Assembly (NCBI GenBank): GCA_946122785.1 | Contig: CAMGYJ010000008.1 | Location: 12,053,475-12,117,474, forward strand | Source: Linum tenue | Taxonomy: Eukaryota; Streptophyta; Magnoliopsida; Malpighiales; Linaceae | Length of the DNA: 64,000 bases | Direction: 5' to 3' | In this document: positions 10,410 through 24,692 of the stretch, piece by piece | How the letters are laid out: every line of letters starts with the position of its first letter | Numbering within the stretch: the stretch's first letter is position 1 | Program-made: the position numbers and the translations under genes | Notes under the pieces: generated by a model | Told to the model about the DNA's origin: nothing | What the model saw: only the letters and a program-made list of their open reading frames with translations | The model's database searches: none

Positions 10410-12767
10410 CTAATTGTAGAATTTGAAATCTTTGGCATGCACGATGATGTTTCTTAATCCTCCAATCGGCCCCAGAATCATCAGCATTACCCCAAGTATG
10501 ATGCAAATCTGCAGCCAGCAAAACAGGAACAACAGGTAATCAGCTGATGGTTTTTGCTTAACAATCTATGCTTAGGTAAACTGAGATTACGAAAGGATGC
10601 TCATGATTGAAATTTTTACCCAGTTGATGAACCATGAAAGGCTGAACTTTTTTGGCTTGACGATGGCAAGCCAAATGATGCAGGGGAGCTGCCAAGAGAG
10701 AACAAAATAGAACGTTGATCAGGTATTATCCGACATATGAGTGAGCAAGGTCTCGAAAGAAGGTTGAAAGCTTACGAAGTATGTCGTTGGTGCAAAAGCG
10801 AATCCTCCGAAGAAACTAAGCAACGCACCAAAGAAAGGGAAGGTGATGCCGATAAACATTGTGAGTGCTGAAAAAAAGTGAAGCAAGTAAGTTCACCATC
10901 AGAAACCCCAGAATCGAATATCAATGCCCCTGATTTGAGACTGTGAAAGATGTTCACTAACTTACCAACGTAGACGGTACGAGTAATAAATCGAAGCTTG
11001 AAGGATGGCTTGAAGTTCAGCTTCTTCACCAGGGTACTCTCCATCATGTCGAAGACAGGCATTGCAAACAACTACAATGGGAGAAGCCAAAATGAGTTGT
11101 GGATGGTCGGTTGGATCGTAATTGAACGGTGAAGAGCTATTGTGAAACTCAAATTAGTATATTTTGTTTCACCATGTGAGGAAGAGATTGTCTATCAGCA
11201 GTACCTGGTAGCTGCCAATGACATGGATGACAACGAAAGCATTGGCGACGATGACGAGCCAAACAGGTTTCTCAAGGGAGAGCATGATGTTGTCCTCCAC
11301 TTTGTTGCCAAATATGTAGTACCCAACTAGAGCGACTGGGAAGTAGCAGAGTGCAACCACAATGTAAGCTACAACGACTCCTCTCCACATAGGCACTTTC
11401 GATGGCCTCTCGGGCGAGGAAGGGATCGTTGCTTGGATCTCGAGCACAACATTATGGCCAGCATAGGCGAAAGCTACCTCTCCAAGAGCACCCAAGAAGT
11501 TAAAGACACCTCCAGTGGGAGTTGAGGCTACTGAGGCATACGATACTCCTGGTTGACGACCCTTGTCAGCAGCAGCTCCCCAGGCAATGGTGGAGTAGCT
11601 GTGTGCAAAGAAAGAAAGAAGCTCCCCTCAGGTCACTCAACTAAGAAATGAAGTAATGACACAGAAAGGATCCGAGAAACAGAATTTACTGACGAACCTC
11701 AACGACATTACTGCCGCGGCAAGTGAGACTACAGAGATGGAATTGAAGTTGGGGCAGTGAGCTAGGATAAAATGAGGGGAGGCAAAGATCATGATGAAGT
11801 ATGTCAGCTTGATGTTCTTGCAATCCCCGCAGGCCAGGTTGTAAATTTTCTGCAGCGACTTTCCTCCTGTCACCATATACACTATATCTACACCCACTTC
11901 GCATATGAGCTGCTGTGGGACGACGATGTACAGACCTAGCTTCTTGCCGAAGGCTGCCTGGCCGAGCTCGTGGTATCGATCGAGTCGCTTCCCGGGGATC
12001 ATCTCGTGCATCTCCACCATCTGCCACAGTGTGTACAGAGTGATCACCCATGATAGCACCAGTATCACTGTTCCAGGTCCCCTGCCAGAAAGAAGAAAAA
12101 AAGGTCCAAATTTTGGATTTCCAATTACATGTTGGGGGTGACATTGTATATTGGTTTGTAACGTAGAATCGGAAAACAGGGCTTACTACAATGATAAACA
12201 AATTGATGATCTCTTAGACCATCAAACTGAAACACAAACTATGAACTTCTTCAATTATGTTCAAAAAAGGAAAATTAACATCAAATTAAAATTGTACAAA
12301 AATCATCAATTCATGTAAATCTACAATCGTACATTATAGCAAAATCAATCAATATCGATCCGAGTGAACAAACTCGCAAGAGATTCGAAGGATTTCGAGT
12401 ACTACTACTACGATAAGATTTCATTCAGAAACCTTGTTATAGACGTACCATCCTAGGTGCGACATGGCATACGGCAGACTGAGAACTCCTGCTCCAACCA
12501 TGGCGGTGACATTGTGGAATGCAGCATACCACCACTTGGCGTTCCTGGAGCCGGTGATGGGCAGCCAATCGTCGATCTTCTTCTTCCTTTCCTCCTCCGT
12601 CTGTCAACATAAAACATTATCATCGTCATCGCACGATCATAAACCTGCTCCCACCTGAGCTTTCGTCCTACGTGTGTATATATATATATATATATGTAGG
12701 ATACAATGCTTACTTCATTGCTGGGGACCTCTTCGGGTTTCGGTTCTGCCTGAGTCTGACTGTCCAT
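10410..12767 (-). CDS. LHT-type amino acid transporter, copy 1
   Basis: A plasma-membrane lysine/histidine-transporter-like amino acid:H+ symporter of the amino acid/auxin permease family. Eight exons on the minus strand give 449 residues in phase: 12767-12714, 12600-12449, 12081-11698, 11598-11205, 11071-10966, 10867-10776, 10688-10620, 10508-10410. Hallmarks include [42 protein letters not shown] and a C terminus ending KFYN. The family has about 11 membrane spans, and many hydrophobic segments are visible. The short N terminus is Glu/Pro-rich ([13 protein letters not shown]). Exons 3-8 have the same lengths as in copy 2 at 19-22 kb. Copy 1 is the more diverged from typical LHT1 (for example LACGDCK and [11 protein letters not shown]), so an LHT2-like role is possible. 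Confidence 0.93.
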
Positions 12768-14040
12768 GATTACGATTCTTCTTCTTCTTCTTCCTTTTCA
12801 CCGCCGGCCGGCAAGGGTTAACGGCGAGGTAATAATATGCACAAAGGATACCGTGTAGAGAGTGGTAACTTTCTAGCTACAAAATAGCAGTGAGAGACCT
12901 TCTGCCGACGATCAAGTAAAAAAATTGTTTTACCACAAGGCTTTGCCTCTTTGACATTCCCTTCCTTCCACTCCCAGCAAAGTTACAATGTGCCGAGAGG
13001 CTTGTGCTGATCTCTATAGGATTATATATATACTTTTTTTTACTGTGATGTTAGGTAAAGGAGGATAATTTATATAGTTACCTTTTGAGATAGTGAGATA
13101 TCAAATGGTGGCAGATTTACTTTCTCCTTTTTATCTTTTTTTTTTTTTACCGTGCCCTGATTCTGGGGATTTGGCTATGGATAAGTCCTGGTGAAAACTG
13201 AGAATGGTGGAAAATCTATTTTGTGTAAAAGAAAGAAGCAAAACCCAGCTCAGCGGTAAATGTGGATCTCTCACAGATACTCATTCCAACCAGACTGATT
13301 TGTAGGGTAAATAAGAGAATCTCAACCTCTCAATTTTAACTGACGCGTTCTGGGGTCCGATTTTTATGGTGAAAAAAGGATTAATTGCAGTCTCTTTCTT
13401 CTATCTTTTTTACTGTCCGTAGTTATCTTTGATTAGGTACATTTAATTATGCACCATAACCATATATTCATAGAATATTGTTTTGTTAAGAATAAAAAAC
13501 TCGATTCATGGAATATTGTTACAAAACAAGTAATTAAATATGATTGTTAGTTGGGATCCTCAAGAATCCTGAATGAACCAACAGCTCACTCAATTGCAGA
13601 AGATACATTTTGTTTCTATGTACCTACTACATGTTCATCAATTCCCTTCCTAATCAGTGATCATATATTTACTCGTGTAATTAATGCTATGCTAACTGCA
13701 CTCATCAAAATTTCATACAGTCCCCTCATAAGTTATATCATTACTTTCAAACTACTTTTTAGTTCCAACATAAGTTGAAGTATCCAGTAAATTTATTTGT
13801 TTCGCGATTTGTGGATGAATGAATTTATGAATGACGTAAAGGAGGAAATGAGAACTCATTATGTATTAGTGGATAGTGGGTACATTTAAGCTAAATCAAA
13901 TCATTCTTGATCACCCATTAAAAAAGGAGACCGTCATTCCGTCAATAAGGATTTTTCTGGTATGCAGCTCCACGAGAAATGAGTCCCACGAGCTATATCA
14001 AATCGCATGATCCATTCTAAAAGACGGTTCTCTATGCAGT
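12768..14040. other. Upstream region of LHT copy 1
   Basis: Contains the leader and promoter of the minus-strand LHT gene (about 12768-13100), then AT-rich DNA with no supported gene. A C/T-rich trinucleotide run (CTTCTTCTTC) lies at about 12778-12792. The frame 13551-13778 (+) has no recognisable product. Confidence 0.45.
13021..13036 (-). promoter_or_regulatory. Possible TATA box of LHT copy 1
   Basis: On the minus strand TATATATATAATCC lies about 255 bases upstream of the ATG at 12767, followed by a leader with no obvious gene content. The position is reasonable for a leader of about 220 bases. AT-rich runs are common here, so this is tentative. Confidence 0.35.
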
Positions 14041-15754
14041 TTGGTCCGGATTCCGAGCCCGATTGGTGAGGTTGTCAGCTGAAAGCCTAATAATAATTGG
14101 GCCAGGTCAATATTAGTTATAAGCCCAACTTTTCCGCACCCAATCTATACTTCGCCAACAGCCCAACACTATCATTAACATTGCGGATCAACCCGACAAC
14201 CCCGACCCGGCACGTTTCGGGCTTTCCCGATTTTCAACCCCCTCCTTCATTATCCCCTGCGCCGCGGGAAAACTTCCCCCAACGCCAAGTTTCGTGCTGA
14301 AAACCCCCCGGCAATTTGCCCCGCCCTCTTGCTGCCGCGGTACAGGGACGACCACCAAACCGAGAAGCGGAGGATCTCTCGTTTGGATTGAAGTTAGTTG
14401 AACTCCAGCCGGCTTCCACAAGCTGCTAATCCCCTTCCAATTGCAACTCAGACAGGTTGGGCAATTTACCCCGTACAGAGACTTGCATGCGCTGAAGTGA
14501 GTTCTTCTACTTACCAAATCTTCAAGTTCGTCCATTTATTTGGAATTTCGGCCTGACTTTCTCTTTATCGGCAATCCTTGTATGTATGAATGAATGTGTT
14601 TCAAGAACTCGTGAGAAATTTGGAAGATACATCTGCAGTTTAACAGTTCCTAGCTAGCTAGCATGCTGGCAGTATTTGGGTGCTATAGTGAGGTGAGTGT
14701 GAAGAGTACGAAGTTATAGCTAGCTAGCAATGACTGACTCTAATTTCAAGTAAACACAAGTGATGGGCGAGTTAAAAGAGAAGGAAGTGTAGAGGCTAGT
14801 TAAAGTAATGCTATTTTCTTAATTACTTGGTATGAAGAATGCAAAGAGTTAAGGTCTATCCACTGTGAGTGTGACCTACTGTGTTTTGGGTCAAAACTGA
14901 AGAGAAGAAATAACACTCGAATAGCTAATCCATATATCGATTCATCAGCTAAATGTATAGCAGCTGGGATTAAGTCTGTACTAGAATAGTAACAAGAGAA
15001 TCATCATACATGCGTGAATGAGAGCACCAACACAACACTGCATATTTAAGCCATAAATTAGCTGGCCACCTAATGTAATGCCAGACAACTTTCAACTGCT
15101 ACTTAACTTTGTACAGCGATGACTGGAAACATACCATCTTTGAGAGGAAAAAAAAGCCATTAATTATCACTTTCAGCCATTGGAACTCATTCCCATTAGA
15201 AACTTCCTTAGGCTGCTAGCAGCTTCCACTTCTTCCACACATATTCCAAGGCATCATCATCATTAACCTTGTCTAGACTTGAGTCTGAATTGAATAAGAA
15301 GTTACAAGCAACCCGAACTATTAGAGCCATAGATACAGAAGTTCTGTTATGGGAACTGCTGGGCTTCCCTGCATGCTGCTTAAGTGGTTATGATTTCTCT
15401 ACTGGTTTTTCTGCAGCCTTTGCTGCATTCTCTTGTCCCCTGTTATTTTCCTCCATGCTTACACTTTTAAGCTTGCTTCCTGTATGTGTTCCCCTTTATA
15501 TTCTTACCTAGACAACCTTGTGTTTTTGAAAGAGAACTCCTGTATGCAAATTACTTGTTCGAGTTATGATTAATATGAATTTCCATGGTTCTTTGCGCTC
15601 TCTCATCTGATTACTGTCCTTGCACTCGCCCACCAACTGTTTTAAAAAATGTCGGTGCTAAATGCTAAATCGTTTTTCCTGACTTGCTCAACGTTTCACA
15701 TCGCTCCATCTGTTCGTGATTTCTTTGTGTATCAGGCGAGTTGTAAACCCAGAC
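14041..15754 (+). promoter_or_regulatory. Probable TAD2 promoter, leader exon and leader intron
   Basis: Site II-type hexamers TGGGCC (14098-14103) and AGCCCA (14122-14127, 14160-14165) precede a C-rich stretch (14200-14500) that looks like a plant leader. A good donor, GAA|GTGAGT, lies at about 14496, and an AG acceptor at about 15734 sits just before the TAD2 ATG, so a leader intron of about 1.2 kb is plausible. This is inferred from sequence only; cDNA would settle it. Confidence 0.4.
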
Positions 15755-17372
<1,618 letters not shown>

Positions 17373-19145
17373 CTTTGGTCTCCTGGAGCAGCAGCAGCTT
17401 TTTTGGTGGAAAGATCCCAATGGTGTCTTGGTTGTGATGATGACGGTGAAATTTGGGGGAAGGTGAGTTCGTATGATGATGATGTTGTTGTTTGTGGTGG
17501 CGGTCAATCTCTTCAATGGCTTCTGGGTTTTTATAGTGATGGTGAAATTGGGGTAGGGGCGAGTTCGGACGATGATGTCTTATTAAACTTTGCCAAGCAA
17601 TGAAACAAATTTTAATGGAGAAATGAATTTCCATCTATACAGAATTTAGGTGCTTAATATTATGTTGGCGCGAAAAAAATACTTTGATATTGTAATTGAT
17701 GGTAAAAGTTATTAGACTATTAGACATGTATACATTTTGTTGGTCGAAAAGCACATGTATAAGTGCTGTTAGTAACTATTTATCGTATATTGATAAGATT
17801 AACAGTGTGGAGAACTTGGAGTTTGACATACATCTGGAGTAACTGAGTAAGTCAAGCTAACTAATATATATTCTAGCTAATTATCTTGTTTACATCACGA
17901 GAGAATATATTGACAAATTATCAAGAAGATATAATTAGCTAGAATATTGAGAAATTATCTAGAAAAAATTGCTTGATGGGTGTAGGGAACTGGAGTCCAT
18001 ATATGCTGGATCTTGGACTTGAGCGTGGAATAATGTTGCCAACATACTGAAAAATGCCGCATTTATCTTAATCCTATCATGTTTTGTACATTGACAATCT
18101 TAAAAATTTAATATGATGTATAGTTTATGTTGCAAACCAAATTCTACCGCCTCTCCTCTAGCATACTTCGTCAATCCAAAACTTTTGTTTTTGTTTTATA
18201 AGGTTGTCATATCTATCGATGTACCTTAGTTTATTATATATAGATTAGTGTAACTTATAAAAAAGTTAACCTCAAATTTGTAAATATAAAGTTTACAAAC
18301 TCATTAATACATATTGAAGAACGAATTATTGTATGCATTATGGTATAGTATACACAGACCCACAACCTACATATATGTTCCAATTTTTGTTATTCTCAAA
18401 CTTATGTTTCATAATCAAAAATAAATTCTCTTACTCTCCTCCAAAATAGTGAGTCAAGGAGCTGAGGTAAAATTTCCATTATTGTGTCATCTAATCTACC
18501 TCTTTGATAACAATATGGGCTGTGAACTTGTCGGGATCAATTGTGATTTCAAATATAGATAAGGATCATGAATCTTGTACTCATTATGTAAGAGTTCGTA
18601 CCGTAATAGACTTAGGGATCTAGTGCATGTATTTGAATTACTTCTTGGAACTGGTGTTTATTTATATTTTATGATGAATTTTATACTATTTTCGAAACAG
18701 AGACCCAAATGCTACATTTCTGCTTCGATGGGAATTTGCGGAGGAAGAAAGACAAAAGAGCTTAAACCAAAAAGGGTGGGCAAGTGTTTGACAAATTCAA
18801 CTCTTGTATCAAATGGCTTTCACTTTCATTAATCAAGACACTGTATGGTAAAGTAGTAAAGGGTCAGTTTCAGAAACCTCATCATATTTCTGTTTTCTTC
18901 TGTAAAACCCAATATTATAACCCTCCCCCATCATTACATCACCACCATATCTCTCATAAACAAACCACAAACAGAAGGAGAAACAAATCAGACATTAACG
19001 AAACTGCACATCAAACTACTCTTTCTTGTTTGTTTAACACCTTAACCCAACTACTTTGCTGCTGTGCAATACTCCCAAACGTTTCACCCCCAACCTATGA
19101 TGTTTCCCTGGGTTTCTCGTGTTATCGATCGATCGATATAATGCT
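17373..19145. other. AT-rich convergent intergenic region
   Basis: Lies between TAD2 (+) and LHT copy 2 (-). It should contain both 3' UTRs. GATGATGATG-type codon-like runs near 17440-17580 give shadow frames on both strands but no recognisable protein. The rest is AT-rich with no element boundary that I could define. Confidence 0.5.
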
Positions 19146-22100
19146 TCAATTATAGAACTTGTAGGTCTTAGCTTGAATGATGATTGACCTCAACCCACCA
19201 ATTGGTGAGAGGACCATCAGCAACACTCCAAACACAATGCAGACCTGCAGCAAGACCAAGAACAGGGAATTAGAGTGGAACAAAATTACAAGAACAGAAC
19301 AATGTAAGAGGACCCTTTTGAATTTTCAATCTAAAGACTGAATCTTTTCATTAATCCCTTACCCAATTGGCCCACCAAGATAAGCCGAACTTCTTTGGCT
19401 TGTAGATGGCTAGCCACATTACACAAGGCAGCTGGCAGAACAGAACAAACAGTTAACGTTGCATTTAGCATGCAGGTTCGGAATCAAATTGCTTGTGACC
19501 CAAGATTCAAAACATTGTCTCTTGTTCTGTCCAATTTTGTGACACTTACAAAGTATGTGGTTGGTGCAAAAGCAAACCCTCCGAAGAAACCGAGGAGGCC
19601 ACCAAAGAAGGGGAAGGTGATACCAACGAACATAGTCATTGCTGCCACAAGAAGAAGCAACCAGGTTGGCTTTCATAAGTTCCAAGAAATCCACATTGTA
19701 GGTGGGTCAGATTGTTTTCATTGATAGCCTCGAGCTTTATTGAGTTCACTTACCAACATAGAAGTTGCGAACGCAGAACCTAAGCATCCAGCTGGGTGTG
19801 AAGTTAAGTTTCTTGACCAACAAGGTTTCCATCATGTCAAACACAGGCATTGCATAGATCTGCATCAAAGCATAAGACATTTATCAGCATGTCAGACACA
19901 ATGTTGGGTCAGTTGCATGAACGATTATTCAACTTCGGTGTCACTAGCTTATTCGATTCTTTAGCAACCCCAAACAACAAGGAATTACTGGTTTCTTTCT
20001 GGCCTTACCTGGTAGCTACCAATGACATGGATGACAACAAACATGTTGGCCATGGCGATGAGCCAAGAAGGCTTCTCCAAGGAGATAAGGATGTTGTCCT
20101 GAACCGAGTTCCCATACATCCAGTATCCAATTAAGGCAACTGGGAAGTAGCAGAGTGCCACAACAATGTATGCAACTAGCACTCCTTTCCACATGGGGCC
20201 CTTCGATGGCTTCTCTGGCGTGGATGGAATCGTTGCTTGAATCTCCAACACCACATTGTGCCCTGCATATGCAAACGCAACATCTCCCAAAGCACTCAAG
20301 AAGTTGAATACTGTTCCTGTTGTGCTCTTGGCCTTGTAACCATATTGAACATCTGGCTGGACACCCTTATGCAATGATGCTGACCATGCAATGGTGGAGT
20401 AACTACGAGAGAAAAGATCGAAATCAAGAATTCGGGATCATAAGATGGAAAAACGTAAGACTGTAAGAGTAAAATCAGAATCGTGATAATGGTTTGGAAA
20501 TTTTTGTTTACCTCAGTGACATGACTGCAGCAGCTAGGGAGACACCAGAGATGGAGTTGAAGTTTGGCAAATGGGAGAGGACAAAGTGGACGGAGGCGAA
20601 AATCATGATGAAGAAGGTCACCTTGATGTTCTTACAGTCTGGGCAGACTGTGTCATGGAACTTCTTGAGTGATTTACCTCCTGTGACCATGTACACAATG
20701 CAGACACCAACTTCGCATATGAGCTGCTGTGGCACAACAATGTAGAGGCCAAGCTTCTCTCCAAATGCATGCTGGCCGAGCTCATGGTATCGATCGAATC
20801 GCTTCCCGGGCACCATCTCGTGCATCTCCACCATCTGCCAGAGTGTGTAGAGTGTGATGACCCATGACAGCACCAGGATTACAACTCCTGGACCCCTGGT
20901 GAAGAGAGAAACAAGAAATAAGATTCATGCTAATTTTCCGAAACGATCACTGAACTTCTTAATTCTTCCCAAATCGGTCCTATTCATTTGGTAAAAAAAC
21001 AACAATTCTAGGGGTGCTTGTTTGGGAGAAATGATTGACTTACCATCCAAGCTCAGACATGGCATAAGGGAGACTGAGAACTCCAGCTCCAACCATGGCA
21101 GTGACATTGTGGAAAGCAGAATACCACCATTTGGCATTCCTTGAGCCAGTGATTGGAAGCCACTCATCAATTGCTTTCTGCTTTGCTAGCTTCTCATCAT
21201 CCACCTGCCAAAAATGTCACAATGGTTCATTACTATCACAACCCATTTTAAAAGAAACATTTGGGATGTGGCCCAGAACACCAAAAAGTGTACCCACTAT
21301 AAAAGAAAGAAAAAAAAGCCTCTTTCTTTGGCAGATTCTCAAAAAGTGCAATTCTTGAACCCTATAGAATGAATCTAGGTAGCCAATCCATGTTCCATAC
21401 TCTCTGGAGAGAAGACAAGACAAGACCCCATAATTTCCTTCTTTCTTTTCACTATTTTTGTGTTTTAATTGGCCTTAACAGAAATCAATAAAAAAAACTT
21501 GCAAAACACCAGAAATAAGAACATTTTTTCCTGATAAGGTAAGGGAGAGAAATCCAAGGCAAGGAAAAAATCAAACATACATGCATCGTTGCAGTATTAT
21601 TATATGTTTGTTATGATTCCTTACAGATGCAACTGTTGACTTGTATATTAGAGATAAACCTCAGCATCCAAGTGGATTACTTCTTGAGCTTCCTCTCTCT
21701 TAATAACTTGATTTGTATTTTTAACAGGGGACTGTTGACTTGTTCAAGCACATGGCACTCACAGAAGAAGACAACCATAATAAGTGGCAGAATCGGGGAA
21801 TGGGAAAGAAGAAAACTTCTATTAATTCAAATTTAGAGTTAATCTAACTGAATTTTCAGAAGTGGGCTGGCCTCTAAAACAAAGAATGATTCAGAGAGGT
21901 GTTGAGATTTTCGTCCATTTCTGTAGTTGCCGGCAAAACAGAGCACAAGAAACAATTGGCTTTGACAAGGAGGTATATGGTCATTGTTTTTTTCACCTTA
22001 GAATGGGGAGATGAGGTTAACCTTCTTAATTACAACTTCCAGTTAAGATTATAGTAATTTGTTTAATTAAACAGAGTTAAAAGCCTTTTCTGGCTAGAAC

Positions 22101-22508
22101 CCAAAAAACAGAGAGGAAGGAAAACAGAGTTCTAATCAGAAGATGAACAATCAAAATGTGAAGGGTAAAACAGAGTGAGTAAATTTTAACCTCAATTCCT
22201 CCCAAAAACGTTCACAAGATCGAAACTTAAAAGGTGAAAGTTTTGCTCTGCCCCAAGCTAGACCAGAGGGAAAAAGAACCCAGAACTAAAAAAATAAAGG
22301 GAACTAATGAATTGTTAAGAAACTAACAGACAATTGCAATCCATCTAACATTAAGCCTTACGAACAAAAAGGATGAAAGGTTGAAACTTTACAGTTTCCC
22401 AGACCACAAAGCTATAGAATCTTTGAAACATAAAGTATGGGTGCGTGGGAAGAGACTTACTTGCTGCTGGTGATTATTACCAGGTGGAGATTGCTCTGTT
22501 CCCACCAT
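19146..22508 (-). CDS. LHT1: LHT1-like amino acid transporter, copy 2
   Basis: A plasma-membrane amino acid:H+ symporter, close to LHT1 in my reading. Eight exons give 450 residues in phase: 22508-22461, 21204-21044, 20895-20512, 20402-20009, 19859-19754, 19641-19550, 19431-19363, 19244-19146. Exons 3 to 8 have the same lengths as copy 1 (384, 394, 106, 92, 69, 99). Intron 1 is 1256 bases here against 113 in copy 1. Hallmarks: [51 protein letters not shown], ending KTYKFYN. The start [16 protein letters not shown] is the only in-frame ATG before the donor. This copy keeps more of the typical LHT1 sequence than copy 1, including [20 protein letters not shown]. Confidence 0.95.
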
Positions 22509-22658
22509 TGTTCTTCAGCTTGAAGAAATGGCAGAGCAAAGAAGAAGAGCGAAGAAGGAGGAGAGTTTTAATGAATGGGGTGGGTTGGCTGAGTTGGGGA
22601 GTTTCTCTGACAGGGGGAAACAGAGTTGGGAATCTAGGATTTGCAGGCTTGTGCTGTG

Positions 22659-22670
22659 TATATATTTATA
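22659..22670 (-). promoter_or_regulatory. TATA box of LHT copy 2
   Basis: The minus strand reads TATAAATATATA about 150 bases upstream of the ATG at 22508, which leaves a leader of roughly 120 bases with no upstream ATG before the start. This is the best TATA match near the gene. Confidence 0.6.
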
Positions 22671-23448
22671 GACAGGGGAGGGAGAAGAAGGGAGCCTTTG
22701 TGTTAATAACTTAATATTCATTTATTTTTTTCTTCATTTCTCTTTTTTGTTTGTTTGTTTGACTTGGGAGATTGGAAAGTCTTTGGTTGAAATTTGAGGG
22801 GTTTTGAGTAGGAAGATTAGTTGAATTAGAGCCTAAAAATAAGGAATCCATAACATCTAAACTTTAGGTACTAACAAGTTAGGCATTCAATCTCGATTCT
22901 CTAATGATCATGTTCGTATATCATGGTAAGATTTTGACTGTATTGTCTTTAATAATGTATCAACTTAATCAATTTGATAATAGTAATACTGAACTTATGT
23001 AGCCAACTTGAACTACCCATCTTGACTCATACATGTTCGGAATCAAACTCATTAGTGCTAACGAATTTCAAGACATATTAGAAACTCAATTCATCTTTCT
23101 ACTCTATAGTTAATTAGAGGGTTTATTTGACCTATGCATTGATAATTTATGTGATTTGACTGTTAATTTGGATAAAAAAATACGTCGAAATTGGATGGAG
23201 TTGACTATAATATTAGTTATTCCAAACTTTTGTGCCAACTTTGTGGATAATTTAACATGTAGTTACCAATCTATTAACAATCTTGAAGTTTAGTGACGTT
23301 TATCTAAATTAGCTATGTAAAAAGGTTTTTGTGTGAACTCTTTTGCCTCCTTTTACTCTCCAACTTGCCTTTTGGAAAATTCCATGGTAACCTCCTCAGC
23401 CGGCTTACTTGGCTATCTGGCTGTCCCACATCCAAGTTGTGTGGGGGC
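22671..23448. other. AT-rich upstream region of LHT copy 2
   Basis: Contains the distal promoter of LHT copy 2 and AT-rich intergenic DNA. No gene or defined element was seen. Confidence 0.45.
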
Positions 23449-23973
23449 TAGGGCTGTTAATGAGCCGAGCCGAACTTAGCCATAATTTGGGTTCGGCTTG
23501 TTAATATATTTCCAGGCTCGAGCTCGGCTCGTGTTCGTCACGAGCTTTAATATGCAAGCTCGAGCTCGGCTCGTTTATGAAAATGAAAGCTCGAGCTCGA
23601 CTCGAGCTCGACTCGTCAAATAAGCTTAACGAGCCCAAAATCGAGTTCAGCTCATAAAATGTTCATGATAGCTCAAGATTGACCTAGAACTGTGCACAAA
23701 ATTACATTCAAACTTGTAGCAAAGTAAAACACAATATTTATCCTACTTCAACACATAAAATCCCTGATTTCTAATTCTTTTTTTATGCCAAACCATTAAA
23801 TGAGCTTGTCCGCGAGCTTTCGAGCTGAACATGACATGACGCGTGTTCGACTCGTTTAGTTAACGAGTTTGTTCGCGAGCCGGCTCGATTAAAACGAATC
23901 GAGTGTCGAACGAGTTTTTTCTCGAGTCGCACAACGAGCCGTTCATGAGCGGCTTGGTTCATTAACAGCCTTA
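23449..23973. mobile_element. hAT-like non-autonomous element, GAGCTCG class, copy A
   Basis: The left end reads TAGGGCTGTTAATGAGCCGA and the right end, reversed, TAAGGCTGTTAATGAACCAA, a good terminal inverted repeat. Flanks GTGGGGGC (23441-23448) and GTGGGGCA (23974-23981) look like an 8-bp target duplication with a one-base slip in the G run, which fits hAT transposons. Both ends are packed with GAGCTCG/GGCTCG motifs and the middle is AT-rich. No transposase is encoded. About 45 bases near the right end match copy B at 28889-29653. Confidence 0.7.
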
Positions 23974-24604
23974 GTGGGGCAATATGAGACATTTATGAGA
24001 AACCTTTTGCTTTGGTAATCTTCCAACATTAGGTTTATGTGTTACAAGAATTGAACCATCACTTCATACAAGTATCTTAAAACTTGGTTTGAAATGAGTC
24101 ATAGATCATTATAAAGGCTATCCAATTTATTGTAGTTAATTTTTTCTGAGTTCAGATCATTTATAAAAGTAAGCATTAACAAACACGATTTGAGTATGAC
24201 TACATCAATTCAAATCACATCTATAATCCAACGATAGATTACTTCAAAATTTCAAGATTTCTGGAGATGTTAGTATAACTACACAAATCCAAATTTATCT
24301 ATAGTCCACCTAATACATATGAAGTAAATTCCATTATTCCTCTTCAAAGCCAAATCAAAGGCCAAAACAAGTGGACAATCATCGGAACTATAATCACATC
24401 TCCACATACTCCATTTATCTTAAAACATATCGTACCAAATGAAGCTCGAATAAGCACCCACAATGTTCTCAACCATTATTTTATTTGGTTGAAACAAAAT
24501 TTGTAAATCAAATAGTTGTTTGATGCAGATATGCAAGACAATATGATAAGTTAGCTATGACTTTATCTGTGAATTAATTATTATATTGCTGTGCATAACA
24601 AAAC
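23974..24604. other. AT-rich intergenic DNA before the tRNA gene
   Basis: No gene, repeat boundary or regulatory motif was seen in this stretch apart from the immediate tRNA upstream sequence. Confidence 0.45.
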
Positions 24605-24677
24605 GACTCCGTGGCCCAATGGATAAGGCGCTGGTCTACGAAACCAGAGATTCTGGGTTCGATCCCCAGCGGAGTCG
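24605..24677 (+). tRNA. trnR-ACG: tRNA-Arg (anticodon ACG)
   Basis: A full cloverleaf of 73 bases. Acceptor stem GACTCCG/CGGAGTC, D stem GCC/GGC, anticodon stem CTGGT/ACCAG around loop CTACGAA with anticodon ACG at 24638-24640, and a T arm with GGTTCGATCCC (24656-24666, B box). The A34 is the base that the TAD2/TAD3 deaminase would convert to inosine; the TAD2 gene is 7 kb upstream. A CAA at 24599-24601 and a run of seven T at 24686-24692 fit plant Pol III start and stop signals. No intron. Confidence 0.97.
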
Positions 24678-24685
24678 TAACTTAG

Positions 24686-24692
24686 TTTTTTT
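24686..24692 (+). terminator. Pol III terminator of tRNA-Arg
   Basis: A run of seven T residues 9 bases after the tRNA 3' end, the usual RNA polymerase III stop. Confidence 0.8.

Noticed and set aside
14097..14300. Pro-rich plus frame upstream of TAD2
   Set aside because: It begins with TTG and runs through site II motifs and a C-rich leader; its Pro content follows from the C-rich sequence.
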